Of a DNA stretch of 64,000 nucleotides, positions 1 through 11,899 are shown piece after piece. How positions within the stretch are numbered: the first letter of the stretch is position 1; each line of letters begins with the position of its first letter. A program made the position numbers and the translations under genes. The stretch is from Ascidia mentula (Eukaryota > Chordata > Ascidiacea > Phlebobranchia > Ascidiidae), in assembly GCA_947561715.1 (NCBI GenBank), contig OX387205.1, positions 3,353,001-3,417,000 on the forward strand, given 5' to 3'. The notes beneath the pieces were generated by a model. The model ran no database searches and was not told the DNA's origin. It worked only from the letters and a program-made list of their open reading frames with translations.

Positions 1-1309
1 ATACTTCGTAAATCATAAAAAAAAAACTGATAAATACAAATGCTCTTTCTAGGTCATTTTCTATTTGATTTTTCCATAAGTGGCGTAGACTTTTATGTTG
101 TCAAAAGCTGTCAAGTCGACCCGTAGTTCATATTGTCTATACTTGGTAATCTTGTGTAGGTTTTCAAGTCCTATATGAAGTTGGAGATAGTGATGGTTAA
201 ATTACAAGTATTTGGGCACGTTTAATACCACAAACAGGAAAAATTTAAACTAATTAGTTCAAAAGCGGTTTTAAAATGTTTCTGCAATAAGAAACAGAGA
301 ATTTGTTATAGACTTACAATAACCGAAATACTATTCGAATATCATCATAGGCACCCACCTATCCAGTAGTTACTATTAAAGTCCCCAAAACCATGTTTGT
401 AAGACCTCCAGTTCTTTCTGAAACTTGTTGAGCCGTTTACACGCCTTTGTATCAACTAAAATAGACAAGCAAGAACTTATTTTTACTCATCTATATTTAA
501 ATCTGCAACTATTTCTTACAATCCAACCACCCCCGTCAGTAGATTGGTCACAAAAGACTTGAAGTGACGATGTTATATCGCTTGGAAAAGGGTGTATAGT
601 GTAAACACCGCTTATACGTTTGTTCTGCAGAAAGCCCCTACAGTCTTTTGACGTTGTAAGCATGTTGGTTATGTCTATAAATGAATAAAACACAACACTA
701 ATCATGTGAATATAATACCAATGAATTATCACATTCTTTAGTCGTTTCGTTTATTTTGGTAAAATTACTTTTTTCATGGTCTACATGAGTGATGTTATGT
801 TTGCTTTGTTGTGATATCTGTATTAAACATTTAAATTTACATGCTTTAATAAATATGTATGTGCTCTTATCAGGTAACACGATTTACATAATGATAACTT
901 CGTGTGCTCATGTTACTAACTTACTTTCGAGTCGTGATAATTTATTTTCCAATGCTTCCAAACGTGAAGAAATTTGGTGGGATGCCATCCAGTCAAGGAA
1001 AACTTGGTTGTCCGGTTCCCCTTTTGGTCCGGGTTGTCCAATAGAACCTTTGGGGCCTATTAATCCTCTATTACCTTTGGGTCCAACGGGTCCTATCGAT
1101 CCTTTAGCACCTGATTGACTTTCAAACCCTTTTGGACCAATAGAACCTTTGGTTCCTGGAGAACCTTTTGGTCCAGCTGGGCCTCGTTTTCCAGGACGAC
1201 CAACTCCGCCATAAAATTCAGACGGAACTGAACAGGTTAGTTGGGCCGTTCGTGCCCCCTGACCAAATATCTCGCCAACACACAGTAGAAGCAAAAGAAA
1301 GCTAAACAT
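1..1309 (-). CDS. Ficolin-like secreted protein (collagen + fibrinogen domain), 3' end outside window
   Basis: Exon 1 (1309-925) starts at the Met that opens a clear signal peptide (MFSFLLLLLCVGEIFG). It continues with roughly 17 Gly-X-Y collagen triplets and a short coiled-coil-like stretch (SRLEALENKLSRLESK). It ends at a GTAAGT donor in phase 1. Exon 2 (674-520) encodes the fibrinogen-domain start: DCRGFL, SGVYTI, FCD, and DGGGWI at the donor. Exon 3 (455-359) gives IQRRVNGS and KHGFGDFNSNYWIG, and exon 4 (from 170 downward) gives ENLHKIT and YELRVDL. Phases agree through these exons. This order is that of ficolins, soluble pattern-recognition lectins that in chordates can start the lectin complement pathway; that role here is inferred. 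An earlier in-frame Met (1366) lies before a likely 5'UTR splice acceptor. After about 38 codons exon 4 meets a stop with no obvious donor, so the end is unresolved. The gene runs off the left edge. Confidence 0.85.
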
Positions 1310-4300
1310 TTGAGAAGGCTGTAAAAATATGTGGTTATAATCTAGTACCTTGTTGGAATAACCCAATTACAACAGTCTCAAAAACATTGATTTTCCTTCA
1401 CAATGTCACATTTGCTAAAAAGGCAACGCACGTAATGCATTGCACCTCAACTGCCTTTATTATATTGCACCGTTTTTGGTTCGTTGCACTCTGTAACTTC
1501 GGTAGTGTATGTTTGCATGAATACGTAGGCCTTTAATGTTTAGGAAGAATGGAAGCAAACAACATTGTTTTGTTTTGTTTATTCAAATCAATTGTAGTCT
1601 TCTGCCTACGCCCCGGGAGAAAATTCAAACTTTTTCACCCCATGGTTTTTACAGTAACATTGGTGGCATTGAACGCAAGCAATAAACTGCAATCCGAGGA
1701 ACTTGTTAACATTGCAAAGAAAAATTCAGCCCTGTTCCGCTCTGCTGATCAACCACTTCACCAGACGACTCTGCAAGTCAGCACTAAACTAGTTTTGCAA
1801 TTCCACTGAGCTTTCAGCTTGAGCCCAAAAGTTTGACTTTATTTGACGGAAGCGTGAACCTGTCAATCCCATGCAAAATATAAAGAATATCAACCGCCAA
1901 GACTCAATCGTCATAACCTAAATACTATAAAAAGGCCTCTGATCATCATTACATTTTTTATTGCAAAGAACATGTTTTGAACCTAATCTGCATCACTAAG
2001 GAATTGTGCATAGAAAGGTGTAGGTGCTAACATAAAATCAAAAACCAAAAATGTACAAACAGAATGAACGCATTTGTTGGAATAGTTAAGTTGTATTTTC
2101 AATGTTCAAAATAAAACACTCAAGAGATGGCAGTAGAGCATCACTACCGTACTGAATTACGGTGGTTGACGGTTGAAAATGGGACGCTAGATAGGAAATT
2201 GGGCAGAAGCATCTTTACAGGTACAAAATATATCTTTGTAACTCAGACACTATGTGTGTTTGCTAATTGCAATTGGTAATGCAACGATCTTAAAATTACC
2301 AAGCTAAAATATTGCTACGTCATCACCATCAAGGCAACGGCTGAGTTGTGCAATATGTCCTAAGCATGTGTGTAAGCAATTTCTGTTTCCCATGTGAACT
2401 GCCAAGTGCTAGTTCAAGTTATAGCATAAATTATATTCTCTGCTCTGGACTGGACTGCCTGTGTTGCAGTCTATCGTTTGGTCATTCTAGTCTACTACTA
2501 TCGCTTGATAAGTGCACGGTTTTCCTGCCTTAATCCACCGTAAGGACCGGGGTAGGGCATTCTATTCTATACTCTATCGGTTGCCATGTAAACTGCTTAC
2601 GTGAAAGGGATTGAAATTAACATTGCCTGCCTTGTGCCTTCGTATTGGCACTTGGTAAGAATAATATCGTATGTACAAATTGGAAGATTGATTATTTCGA
2701 AAACAGAAGACAGGAGATTGCCAAATTCCAGCCCCAAGGCTCATGCCTTTTAAAGGACCGTAAAAATGAGGTTCAACTAGGAACTCTATGCCTAAACTAA
2801 ACGCTACCTATGCGGCATAAGTTGCAATATCCAAAAAAAAACAATCTTGATACTCCTCCACGATGTATACGAATGGAAGGCATTGTTTCATCGTTTGCAG
2901 AGAGATATTTACAATTTGGAAATAGTAAAATATTGTATAAAGCAAATCATTACATCTTTTGTAAATTGGTGAAGTTAAGTTTCGATAACTAAACAAAATA
3001 TACCGAGAGCATAAGGATATCACGAACATAATTTCCACCTATATGATTTACAGTGTACTGACATTTTATACACTACATGGTTTTCGGTATAACCCTCAGG
3101 TATGTTTACTGTATTAGACCACACCTTACCAGTCTGCGTTTCTTTTTAAAAGTTAACGTCATATGAACAACAAAACGTCGGTCACGACACGCGGAAGTTT
3201 GTGATAAGAGTAATGGGAAAACCTGCGTCACTTCCTACGGCACCCAGCAATCTCATGTTGTGGTTATGTGAAGACACGAAAGTTTTCTTTAAGACGCTAA
3301 ACACCGGCATCGCATTTCTTAAAAATGCAGGGGGTAAAGAATACACTTTTTTCAGAGAAGTTCATGTACAATACCGCAACTCATTGGGATAAAATAAGGT
3401 TTTCGGACCTTGCTTGATCGACGCTAAGTTTAGCCGGGCAAATGACGTCATATACTTGTTCCAAACTGTTAGCAATTGAAGTGTATTTGTGGGGCGCTCA
3501 AAACCAATGTCGTATGCTGGGATAAGGATGTTCAAATTTTGCTCATAATTGAAATCGGAAAAACCAATGATTTAACCAACGTGACTCAACTTGGTTTGGG
3601 CAGCTCTCAGTCAGATAAACTTTTTTCATACGATTAAAAGGTTTAGCATGACAATTCCAATCACAAAAACATCTTCAAGCTTTTTTCTTGCTGCATGTGC
3701 GTTGTGTCATAGGAGATCGTCAACATTGCATATTAACACAATTAATTAACCATTGATGACGAAATCCTATTTGACTAATTCATTTCACAAAAGGCCACAC
3801 GTGAGTTCTAACTTTTGTATTTCTGACCTGATTTCAATTCAAACCTGATACAAAGGTACTTAATCATTTGTTAGATTAAGAATATGCGATTCTATTGGTT
3901 GAGTATATCGAATCGAAACAGCAAGTTAAGTGATCATAATGTAAACTGATTCACAAGCAAAGCATAGTTGAATTAGACGTAGAGTTAGACTAAGTCAAAG
4001 ACTGGGACAGAGACAGAGACTGACTGAATTAGTCAAGGAAGCATGCACATACATACACTACGATAAAAGACACTACAACGAAAAAGTCAGTTCGAAATTA
4101 CCACGACAAAAGCAAGCACAAAAGCTGGTCAGCAGAATACAGATCGCGTGCAAGCACAAGGGTTGATCATCGAAATGACCACAAGTCAATCAAACAAAAC
4201 AACAATGCGTGAGAATAGCGTGCGAGATTTGAAAAAGCACAATTCTACCATAAATCAGGAAATGAGGTCACCAACGAATGCGCATCCCTATTTACCACAT

Positions 4301-4400
4301 TACAATCCGAATTTGAGAGGTCCCGAACTTTAATGACGTAATTTGGCTATTCGTGATCAATGTCCATGTTACGCATACGTAACACCTTTCAACCAACAAA
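1310..4400. other. Intergenic stretch; contains duplicated spacer blocks
   Basis: I see no convincing gene here. Two blocks (about 2070-2240 and 2850-3030) are diverged copies of the spacers at 8250-8650 and 15700-16100 that lie just 3' of receptor copies B and C. In this copy about 600 bases of unrelated sequence separate the two blocks. From about 3030 to 4390 the sequence has no counterpart beside copies B and C. The small plus-strand ORFs at 1549-1809 and 4148-4333 have no recognisable domains. Confidence 0.6.
2070..3030. repeat. Diverged copy of the receptor 3'-flank spacer (unit A)
   Basis: The sequence around 2070-2240 (stretches such as gaattacggtggt) and around 2850-3030 (aagcaaatcattacatc) matches 8250-8650 and 15700-16100 in the same order. 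Unit A is the most diverged and carries an insertion between its two parts. The match ends near 3030, before the position where tail exons lie in units B and C. Confidence 0.75.
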
Positions 4401-6765
4401 TCAATAACTTGACCCACTTGATTGATTGGGTGCAGCGAAACACGCAACTTTTTTCCATTTCAACACAACAAGACATAATATTACAATGATCACAGCCAAA
4501 CACGAGCCAAGCACTATGCTAGGTACATTTAGTGACGTGTTTGCTTCTGTGGCAGCTGACACTGGAGTCTTTGATTCAGCTTTTGTTTCGTAAACCATAA
4601 TAGAGAAATTGTTTACAGTGTAGAAGGGATATCCTGAGTGAACGGTGATCACATATGGACCAAGATCAGATGCTGAAACCTGAAAAACATGCTGGTGTTG
4701 GGCTTTTGTTCCAAAAATCATTGATATGTTATGCTTACATTGGTGAAGTACAAAACTACTTTGTTACTGGTCGACTTCGAAGTATAATGAACATTTTTTA
4801 TTTCCTTTCCTGAAAATTAAACATAGTATGATAGTATAAAGTACTTTTTATCTGACAGAAGATATTTAATACACAATGCGGTATCCGGTTTGGCACATCG
4901 CGGTTTCTTTAAGTTTGTCAATTCTGCATTTCAGCCATGAGCAGGTTTTAAGTGGGTAAAGTTCTTACTAAGTTGTTTTCGTTTTTATATAAGAAAGTCA
5001 AGTCTAAATCTGTTGGATAAACAATTAAATATTAAGTAAACGGCAGACAGGTCCACTAATTTGATTTATTAGGTCTCATCATTACAGGTTGATGCCTGGT
5101 GACGGTCTTGCCAGCTACAGAGCCCAGCCAAATCTCTTTGATAGCGATTAGGTATAGTGACAAGTCGTTACAAGGTACATGATTGCCACTATACATTTTA
5201 ATCTGATAACTTGGTTAATTTCAATTATCAACATGTATACCGTCTTTATGAGCAATTATCGGCTGAGGTCCAGATATTGGAGGGTTTGACTTAAATTCAA
5301 CTTCCGCAATCCCGTAAGTGTTCAGAGTAAGTGTTCGGTTTATTGTCATGTTTGGTTCTATCTGTGGAGGAACTGCAATAAACAAAATTCCTTCAGTAAA
5401 AACTCGAGGTACTATTGCAAATAAATGGTCGTATCAACAATTTACATAGTATGTTGAGTTTGACCGCTCTGCTCGCCGATTCACCGAAGGTTTTCGAGCT
5501 TTAATGACATGTCAAATTCACGTCATGATGTGTTGGCGTAAAAACCACGTTGACCGACTTCATCTGTAAGTAACAAAGCGGTAGTCATATGCGCAGCTGT
5601 TTCATTTAAATTGCATTTTTTAGATTAGTTTACATGCATATGAACTTACTTTTTCACCTCCCCACGTTTGATTGATAAGGGTGATATTGACGTAATGCAT
5701 TTGGCTGTTAAACACATCACAAAACAATAATGCACTGGTGTTGGTGTAAAACGTCACTCGAGAATTAGAAAAGTTTATATCGAGAAGGCGGCCTGAAAAT
5801 GATAGGAATAGAATCAACTTCTATCAGCTGGTGGCAATTGTTCAACAAACCTCGATAACATCCCACATTGTCGCCACTCCAATTAGCTGTTGCGCCACAA
5901 GTGATTGTAGTTTGTCTTCCAATTATTTGAGATCCCTTTGTAATCACGGTACGATTACACTGCACGGTCGCAACTGTTCCATAAACCCATTTTTCCGGTA
6001 GATTGGGCGAAATTATTTTTAAATGTGTAACTTCAGGACAATCTTAGATTTGAAAAAAAAAGCGAAACAACTTTAGGTTTATGAGTTTTAAACATTACCC
6101 ACATGTATTAGGTAGCCTACTTTGTAATGATATTCTAGGAGATTGTAGTGCATCTGATTGATCACAGCGAATTGCAGGATCAGGTATATAAAGAAACATT
6201 CCATCAAAAAAGTCTGGTCGAAGAATTGTTACATTCAAAACTATCTGAGAGGGATTTCGTTGTGCGTTAAACTCAGCCAAAGATGAGTTGTATGAATGAT
6301 CAGTATTAGGAAAGGAGTATCCAATGTCAAAAGCATTGTTGGCCCTGATATCATTAAGTAGAACAATGTTCAGCTTTTTAGTAAAGTTAAATGTAATTTC
6401 TATGGACGGAATTCCTTTTGCCCACACAAACATATCACCAGTTGTTTTTCCATTTGAATTTATGGTTACATTCCAACATCGTCCTCAAAAACAAGAGGCG
6501 TATAAACATAAACAATTGCAACGCACGCAAGTTAAATTGTCACAAAATTCTACAGTAATCAGCCTTGGCAGCTTAGTGTCACCGATATATCTTTAAAAAT
6601 ATTGATCACGCTTGTAAAGATATCTTCAGTATCTTGCTATTCAAATGGAATCAATATTAACGCACTTGCCTTTAATTAAAACTTACCCGCACTTGCGAAC
6701 TGATTCATTTGCATAATCAACAACAACAACAAACTTCCCAGCGACAGTTGCAACAATCCAGCCAT
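4401..6765 (-). pseudogene. CCP/Ig receptor copy A, damaged paralog
   Basis: Exons are homologous to copies B and C: e1 6765-6687 (signal peptide, M-A-G-L-L-Q start), e2 6483-6103 (Ig-like), e3 6042-5851 (CCP, four Cys and Trp), e4 5792-5650 and e5 5563-5446 (Ig halves), e6 5372-5241, e7 4809-4739, e8 from 4679 (end of third Ig domain, then a membrane helix around SIVLGSCLAVIIVILCLVVL). All splice sites and phases are kept. Exon 5 has an in-frame TAA at 5503-5501, where B and C have a sense codon. The two cytoplasmic-tail exons present downstream of B and C are not found. If expressed it would give a short secreted protein; if exon 8 is read through it ends ...SSGSSY. It could instead be a polymorphic null allele, or exon 5 could be skipped in some transcripts. 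Confidence 0.75.
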
Positions 6766-6779
6766 AGTTCGTTATTCTG

Positions 6780-6990
6780 TCTCTACACTCACAGAGTGGG
6801 TTTACAAAGCCTCGTTTCAAACAAAAATGTGGTTTGGCAGCACACCTGTACGTTTTAATTACACACATTTACAACAAATAACAGGAAAGTGATTAAACAG
6901 TTTGTTCAGGTTATGAAAAAACAAAAATCTTGTTATGTAAGAAGCCGAATGGCATATTGTACCGTCAAAACTAGGAACTGTTTTTCTAAT
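6780..6990. promoter_or_regulatory. 5' flank of receptor copy A (also duplicated at about 14030 and 18890)
   Basis: The stretch directly upstream of copy A is alignable to 14030-14300 and to the flank of copy C at 18890-19200. Shared strings include 'gtggtttggcagcacacct' and 'acgttttaattacac' (A versus 14030). It is the likely promoter region by position; no core promoter motif is obvious. Confidence 0.5.
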
Positions 6991-7019
6991 GTTTGGAATG
7001 CCCACTGGTACTTAGAAAC

Positions 7020-7510
7020 TGTCAATTCGAAACTATGTCTGATTATAAATTACTTCCGCGTGAATATCAGGTTTCGTTCAGTGTCGTTAGCCTGTTTAAG
7101 TACGTTTCAAAAGATGTTGCGCTCATAAATTTATTGGAAAAATTACAAAAAGACACAATGAACAAACTAAGCTTTACCTTATTACATATCTAACAGGCAC
7201 TTGAGTTAAGACTCGACTTCTTTTATATTTCAAAACAACATTTACCAGCAATTTTTCGCACTCCTGTAGGTTCTCCGATTTTTTCAGTTCTAGCCAACAT
7301 CACCATGCAACGTACAGCTTTTACTTCACAACACCATCACGACTTTGGTTCCGCTTTGTAGGTGACACGGTCGTCATCATGGCTAAAGAGGAAGTGGGAC
7401 GGTTTTTGGATGGCATTCTTAGACGTAAATGTCACAAACGTTCGTTTTTGGTGCTTGGTGTTTATATTCCTCGACAATTTCTGCTTTGTCTAAACGAAAA
7501 ATGACAAAAA
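7020..7510 (+). mobile_element. Penelope-like retroelement, reverse-transcriptase relic (copy 1)
   Basis: Conceptual translation in more than one frame shows typical Penelope-like RT blocks: LLPREYQVSF..VVSLFK, then WFRFVGDT (the RxVDDT catalytic block, here with Gly for the first Asp). The element is broken and has no full-length ORF. The same relic, with the same flanks, lies at 14490-14960, so it was carried along in the receptor duplication. Confidence 0.7.
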
Positions 7511-8654
7511 AAATGATTTACCACTGCGCTACACGCGTTTTAATAAAGAACTCCTATCTAAACTAATGCACTTTTGGCCAATCTTTACCTGCAGCATTGT
7601 GACGTCAGACTTATTCTCGACGCGAAGTGGGAAAGATTGGAAACAATAGCCATAGCCAGTAAAGTACTGGCTTACCCAACAGTTGGTACGTTTGTTCTTA
7701 TTTGTGTTAACTTGTACAGTACCTGGACTGGGCAACATTAGTTGCGAGTCATATGTATCTACAATGTACACGAATAATGCAGATATAATTGTTAATTTTG
7801 TGGAAAGCGTAACTTTATCGCATCATGTTTACCACTGTTATGCTGTGACATTACAACTTGTATGTGAATGTATAATGTTTTCACAGAAAAACCGCTGCAC
7901 TTGATACATTGCATCGCCAACACAAACATTCGTTGAGTATATTCAAGAGTGAACGTCTCGGGTAGCAATTGGGTGGCGCTTTATCAAAGGTCAACTGGGA
8001 GGAAAAGCGCAGGACCAGGCAACGCACATGAGGTTGTAACAGGCAGAGAAAGCATAAGTTCACTCGTAATTTTGTTATTCAAGATAAATGTGATAAAAAT
8101 AAACTGGTGCGTGGTCGCGTTTACTCATGCTATTTTTTTAAACACTTAAATGAAACATTTTTTGTCTCCCAAAAAACAAAATGGTTTAAGGAAAAGGGCT
8201 GTTTCGAAAACTATATAAACAGAAAGAACGTATCTTTGACATACCTTTTGGGCGTTCGTTGAAATAATTAAGTTATATTTGCAATGCCGAACAAAAAAGC
8301 TATGCACACGAGATGGCGGTAAAGCATTAGTACCTTATCGAATTACGGTGGTGTTGGCGATTTTACAATAGGACGCGAAACTGGCAGATGTATCTTTACA
8401 GCTACAAAATAAATGCATGTTTTTGATGTTTGCATTGCAATTGATATTGGAAGAAAATCATGTTACTCCTCCAATGTATATGTGATTTGTGCGCATCGAA
8501 GGCATGCCATTATGTCATGCCTTAAGATATTTACAGGTTGGAAACATTAAAAGATTGTGTAAAGCAAATCATCACATCGTTTGTGGTGAAGTTTTTCGGT
8601 TTCGATAAGTTAACAATATATCCTAAGAGATCACAATGATATCACAAAAACACT
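7510..8654. repeat. Spacer duplicated at 14960-16100
   Basis: This block between the Penelope-like relic and the 3' end of receptor B is repeated with few changes at 14960-16100, offset by about 7.45 kb. The paired small ORFs inside it (near 7683 and 15138) share sequence only because the DNA is duplicated. They have no recognisable domain and I do not call them genes. Confidence 0.75.
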
Positions 8655-11600
8655 CTAAAATGTCTCATAAACTGAATCGGCAGAATTAATTTGTTGGTTC
8701 ACACCGACGTTAATGTAGTTATCGGCAGTTTTCTGCGGATTACGACTATGCTTTTTTGCTGCAGTATTTCCTGGATTGCGTTGAGTTACTCTGCAACAAA
8801 AACAAATAAATTTGTAATGTTTTGCTTTGCCGAATTAACGTAAAATGCTATATCCTAATATTTATGCAATACTAGCTTAAATAATCCAAAAAGGGGTCCT
8901 TACTGAGGCTGCTTTTGGAAATTCCTTGTGTCTTCTACTGGTCTGTTGGTCGCTGACGGAGTCACAACATTTCCTATGAAACAGTAACCAATCAGAAATA
9001 ACAAGCAGATATTGGTTTTTAGCGGGCCAAAAAGGCATAGTTTATTTCTTTCCAATTAAACATAGACAGCGACATTCAAACATCATAACTTTTCGCCAGC
9101 TTTGTTTCCTATCAACCAAAAACTTATTTTTAGCTTGACCCACCTGATTCGTTAGAAGCAGCGAAACACCCAACTTTTTTCATTTTCATTATGACAAGAC
9201 ATAATATTACAATGATCACGGCCAAACACGAGGCAAGCACGATGTTCGTAACGTTTGTGGATGTGGTTGCTTCTACAGTAGCCGATACTGGAGTCTTGGT
9301 TTTAGCTTTTGTTTCGTAAACCATAATAGAGAAATTGTTTACAGTATAGAAGGGATACCCTGAGTGAACTGTGATCATATATGAACCAAGATCAGATGCT
9401 GAAACCTGAAAAACATATTGGTGTTGAGCTTTGATTCCACAAATCATTGATATGTTATGCTTACATTGGTGAAGTACAAAACTACTTTGTTAGTGATCGA
9501 CTTTGAAGTATAATGAACATTTTTGATTTCCTTTCCTGTAAATTAACAATTGTACGATTGCATAAAGTACTTTTTATCTAACAGTAAAAATATAATACAC
9601 AAAGTAGTATTAGGTATGGTTGAACACGGTTTTATTTCTTTTTGCCAGTTACGCGGTTCAGCGAAGAACAGTTTTTTTTGTGGGTAAAAGTTCTTACTAT
9701 GTTGTGTTCTTTTTTCGAAGCCAAAACTAAGATTCCAGAAAATTAAGCAGAAGTTTTTAACACAAACTGTGTTCATCATTAGGGCTATATTGCTGAATGA
9801 ATGAGATTGACCACACAGGCTGTGCCCACCCACATGAAAATGGATGCAAAGACGAGCGAAACTCAAATGTTAAATGACCATAGCTCTCCTGTGACACGGG
9901 GCAAGGCTGTGACAGGTGATTTGCAATTTATCAGACTGTAGTACACAGCTTCCTATCCCAATTAGTCAGCTCTAAGTTTTTTGCACGTTTTTATCTTCCT
10001 TTCGGCATTTTATATAGGCAAGTTGTGTGTGTTTGTTTTTTAGCATTTTGCTTGTATTACGCCACTGTGTAATAGCTTGTGAAGTGTATCGTTTAAGTTT
10101 GTTTTGGAATGGATGTGGCAGGGTTTTCATATTCTTTTACTGTTTCGTTTCAATAGGCTGATAAGTTTGTTTTGCAAGACTTATTTGAAGGTAGATAATT
10201 TCTGACGTAAAGATATTTGTTCGGATACCAGGCTCAGGGTTATTACAAAGAAAGTCGTTACATACGGGTTACTATACATTTGTATTAGAAAACTTTCCAT
10301 GCATGAGCAACATTTAATTCTTGACCATAGTCTCACCGTCTTTATTAGCAGTTATTGACAAAGATTTTTTATTGGGAAGATTTGACTCAAATTCAACTTC
10401 CGCAATCCCATGAGTGCTCAGAGTAAGTGTTCGGTTTATTGTCATGTTTGGTTCTATCTGTGGAGGAACTGCAATAAACAAAATATCTTCAATACAAGCT
10501 CGAGGTACTATATTAGAACTGCAAATAAATGGACGTATCAATAAATTACATAGTATGTTGAGTTTGACTGTTCTGCTCGCCGATTCGCGGAAGTTTTTCG
10601 AGCTCTGGAAACACGTCACACTCACGTCATGATGTGTTGGCGTCAAAACCACGTTAACCCACTTCATCTGATAATAGCACATAGATAGTCACACAACACT
10701 TTTTATTTAACTACAGTATAACATGTTGCTGAATTAACGCCCAAGAAAGTGTACACACCTTTTCACCTCCCCACGTTTGATTGTTAAAGGTTATATTGAT
10801 GTAACGCATTTGACTGTTGTATGTATCACAATATAATAACACCTGAGTATTGGTGTAAAATGTTTTGCTCGAAACATTTATGTTCAAGTCCAATAGATAA
10901 CCTGCAAATGGAGCATGTAAAACAGTGTTTTCCAACCAGTGTTACGCGACGGCATTCCAGGTGATACGCGAGCACCTTTACGTAATTTGCGGATATAGTT
11001 CGAATTTAAACAATTGTAAGTGATCTGAAAATGTTCTTTACTTCATTCCCTAGGTTATTTTGTAACACTCAACTAGGAGGTACGTGCCGAAATTGTTTTA
11101 CCTTTGAAGTGGTACGTAACAAAAAGTTTGGGAATAACCTTTATAACAATGAATATCGACATCATCCCATTCAGCTGTTGCACCGCATGTGATGTTAGTT
11201 TGGCGTCCAATTATTTGAGATTGCTTTTCTAGCACAGTGTTGTCACACTGTATAGTTGCAGTTGCTCCGTAAACCAATTTTTTGTTCGGACTTGGCGAAA
11301 CCATATTTAGACGTAGAGGTTGAGGACATTCTTTTATCGCACATAAAAAAAATATTTAAGCGTTGACTCGTTCGATATAAACTACATTAAAGTAAACTGT
11401 ACCAACAAACGAGATTGGGCGCGTATTTCTTAATTTGTTTGCTTCATTGCAATCCCATCCATTTCCAGTAACATAAAAAAATTTTCCATCGAACTGGTGT
11501 GGTCGAAAGATTGTAACATACAGGACTAATTGCGAAGCATTTCGTTTTAAAGCCAGTTCGGACAAAGATGGGTCAGATGAATAAAGGTATATAGCCCAAC

Positions 11601-11899
11601 TGTAACTTCCAATGTATAGCCCCTCGCTCGAATGCACTTCAAACAGATATCTGAAATCTGGACTTTTTAATGTAAAATTGAATATTACTTGAATAGATGG
11701 AACGCCATACGCCCATACAAACATGCCGCCCGAAAACCTTCCATTAAAATGCATTGTAACATTCCAACAATCCCCTTAACAAAAACAAATGTGAACAACG
11801 GTAGGGTTCTAAAAGACGACATCAATTACCTGCACTTGCACCCTGAAAAATCCCTGCAACCAACAAAAATACTACTACGCATATGCAGATATTTTTCAT
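8655..11899 (-). CDS. CCP/Ig single-pass receptor B with tyrosine-motif tail (521 aa, 10 exons)
   Basis: Exons: 11899-11831 or -11830 (signal peptide), 11774-11403, 11330-11139, 10901-10759, 10667-10550, 10468-10337, 9535-9465, 9405-9144, 8973-8904, 8790-8655. Every junction is GT-AG and phases sum to 522 codons including the stop. Order: signal peptide; Ig-like N-terminal domain (CWNVT, FVWAYG, LVLYVTIFRPHQFDG); one CCP/sushi module (ECP..IQC..ITC..W..HC); an Ig C2-like domain (LLYCD...TPTHHDVSVTC); a cysteine-poor Ig-like domain (VSASDLGSYMITVHSG); a membrane helix (NIVLASCLAVIIVILCLVIM) with a KMKK stop-transfer; and a tail ending DNYINV...SVYETF. The tail tyrosines suggest SH2-type signalling (inferred). 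The layout recalls Ciona complement-receptor-like proteins, but I cannot confirm orthology. Confidence 0.85.

Noticed and set aside
1549-1809. Plus-strand 86-codon ORF
   Set aside because: No domain, no signal, no neighbouring exon in phase; length is expected by chance in this sequence.
4148-4333. Plus-strand 61-codon ORF beside receptor A
   Set aside because: Low-complexity Thr/Asn/Ser composition and no homology I recognise.
7683-8149. Small ORFs repeated at 15138-15714
   Set aside because: The repetition comes from the DNA duplication; the peptides are not conserved better than the DNA and show no domain.
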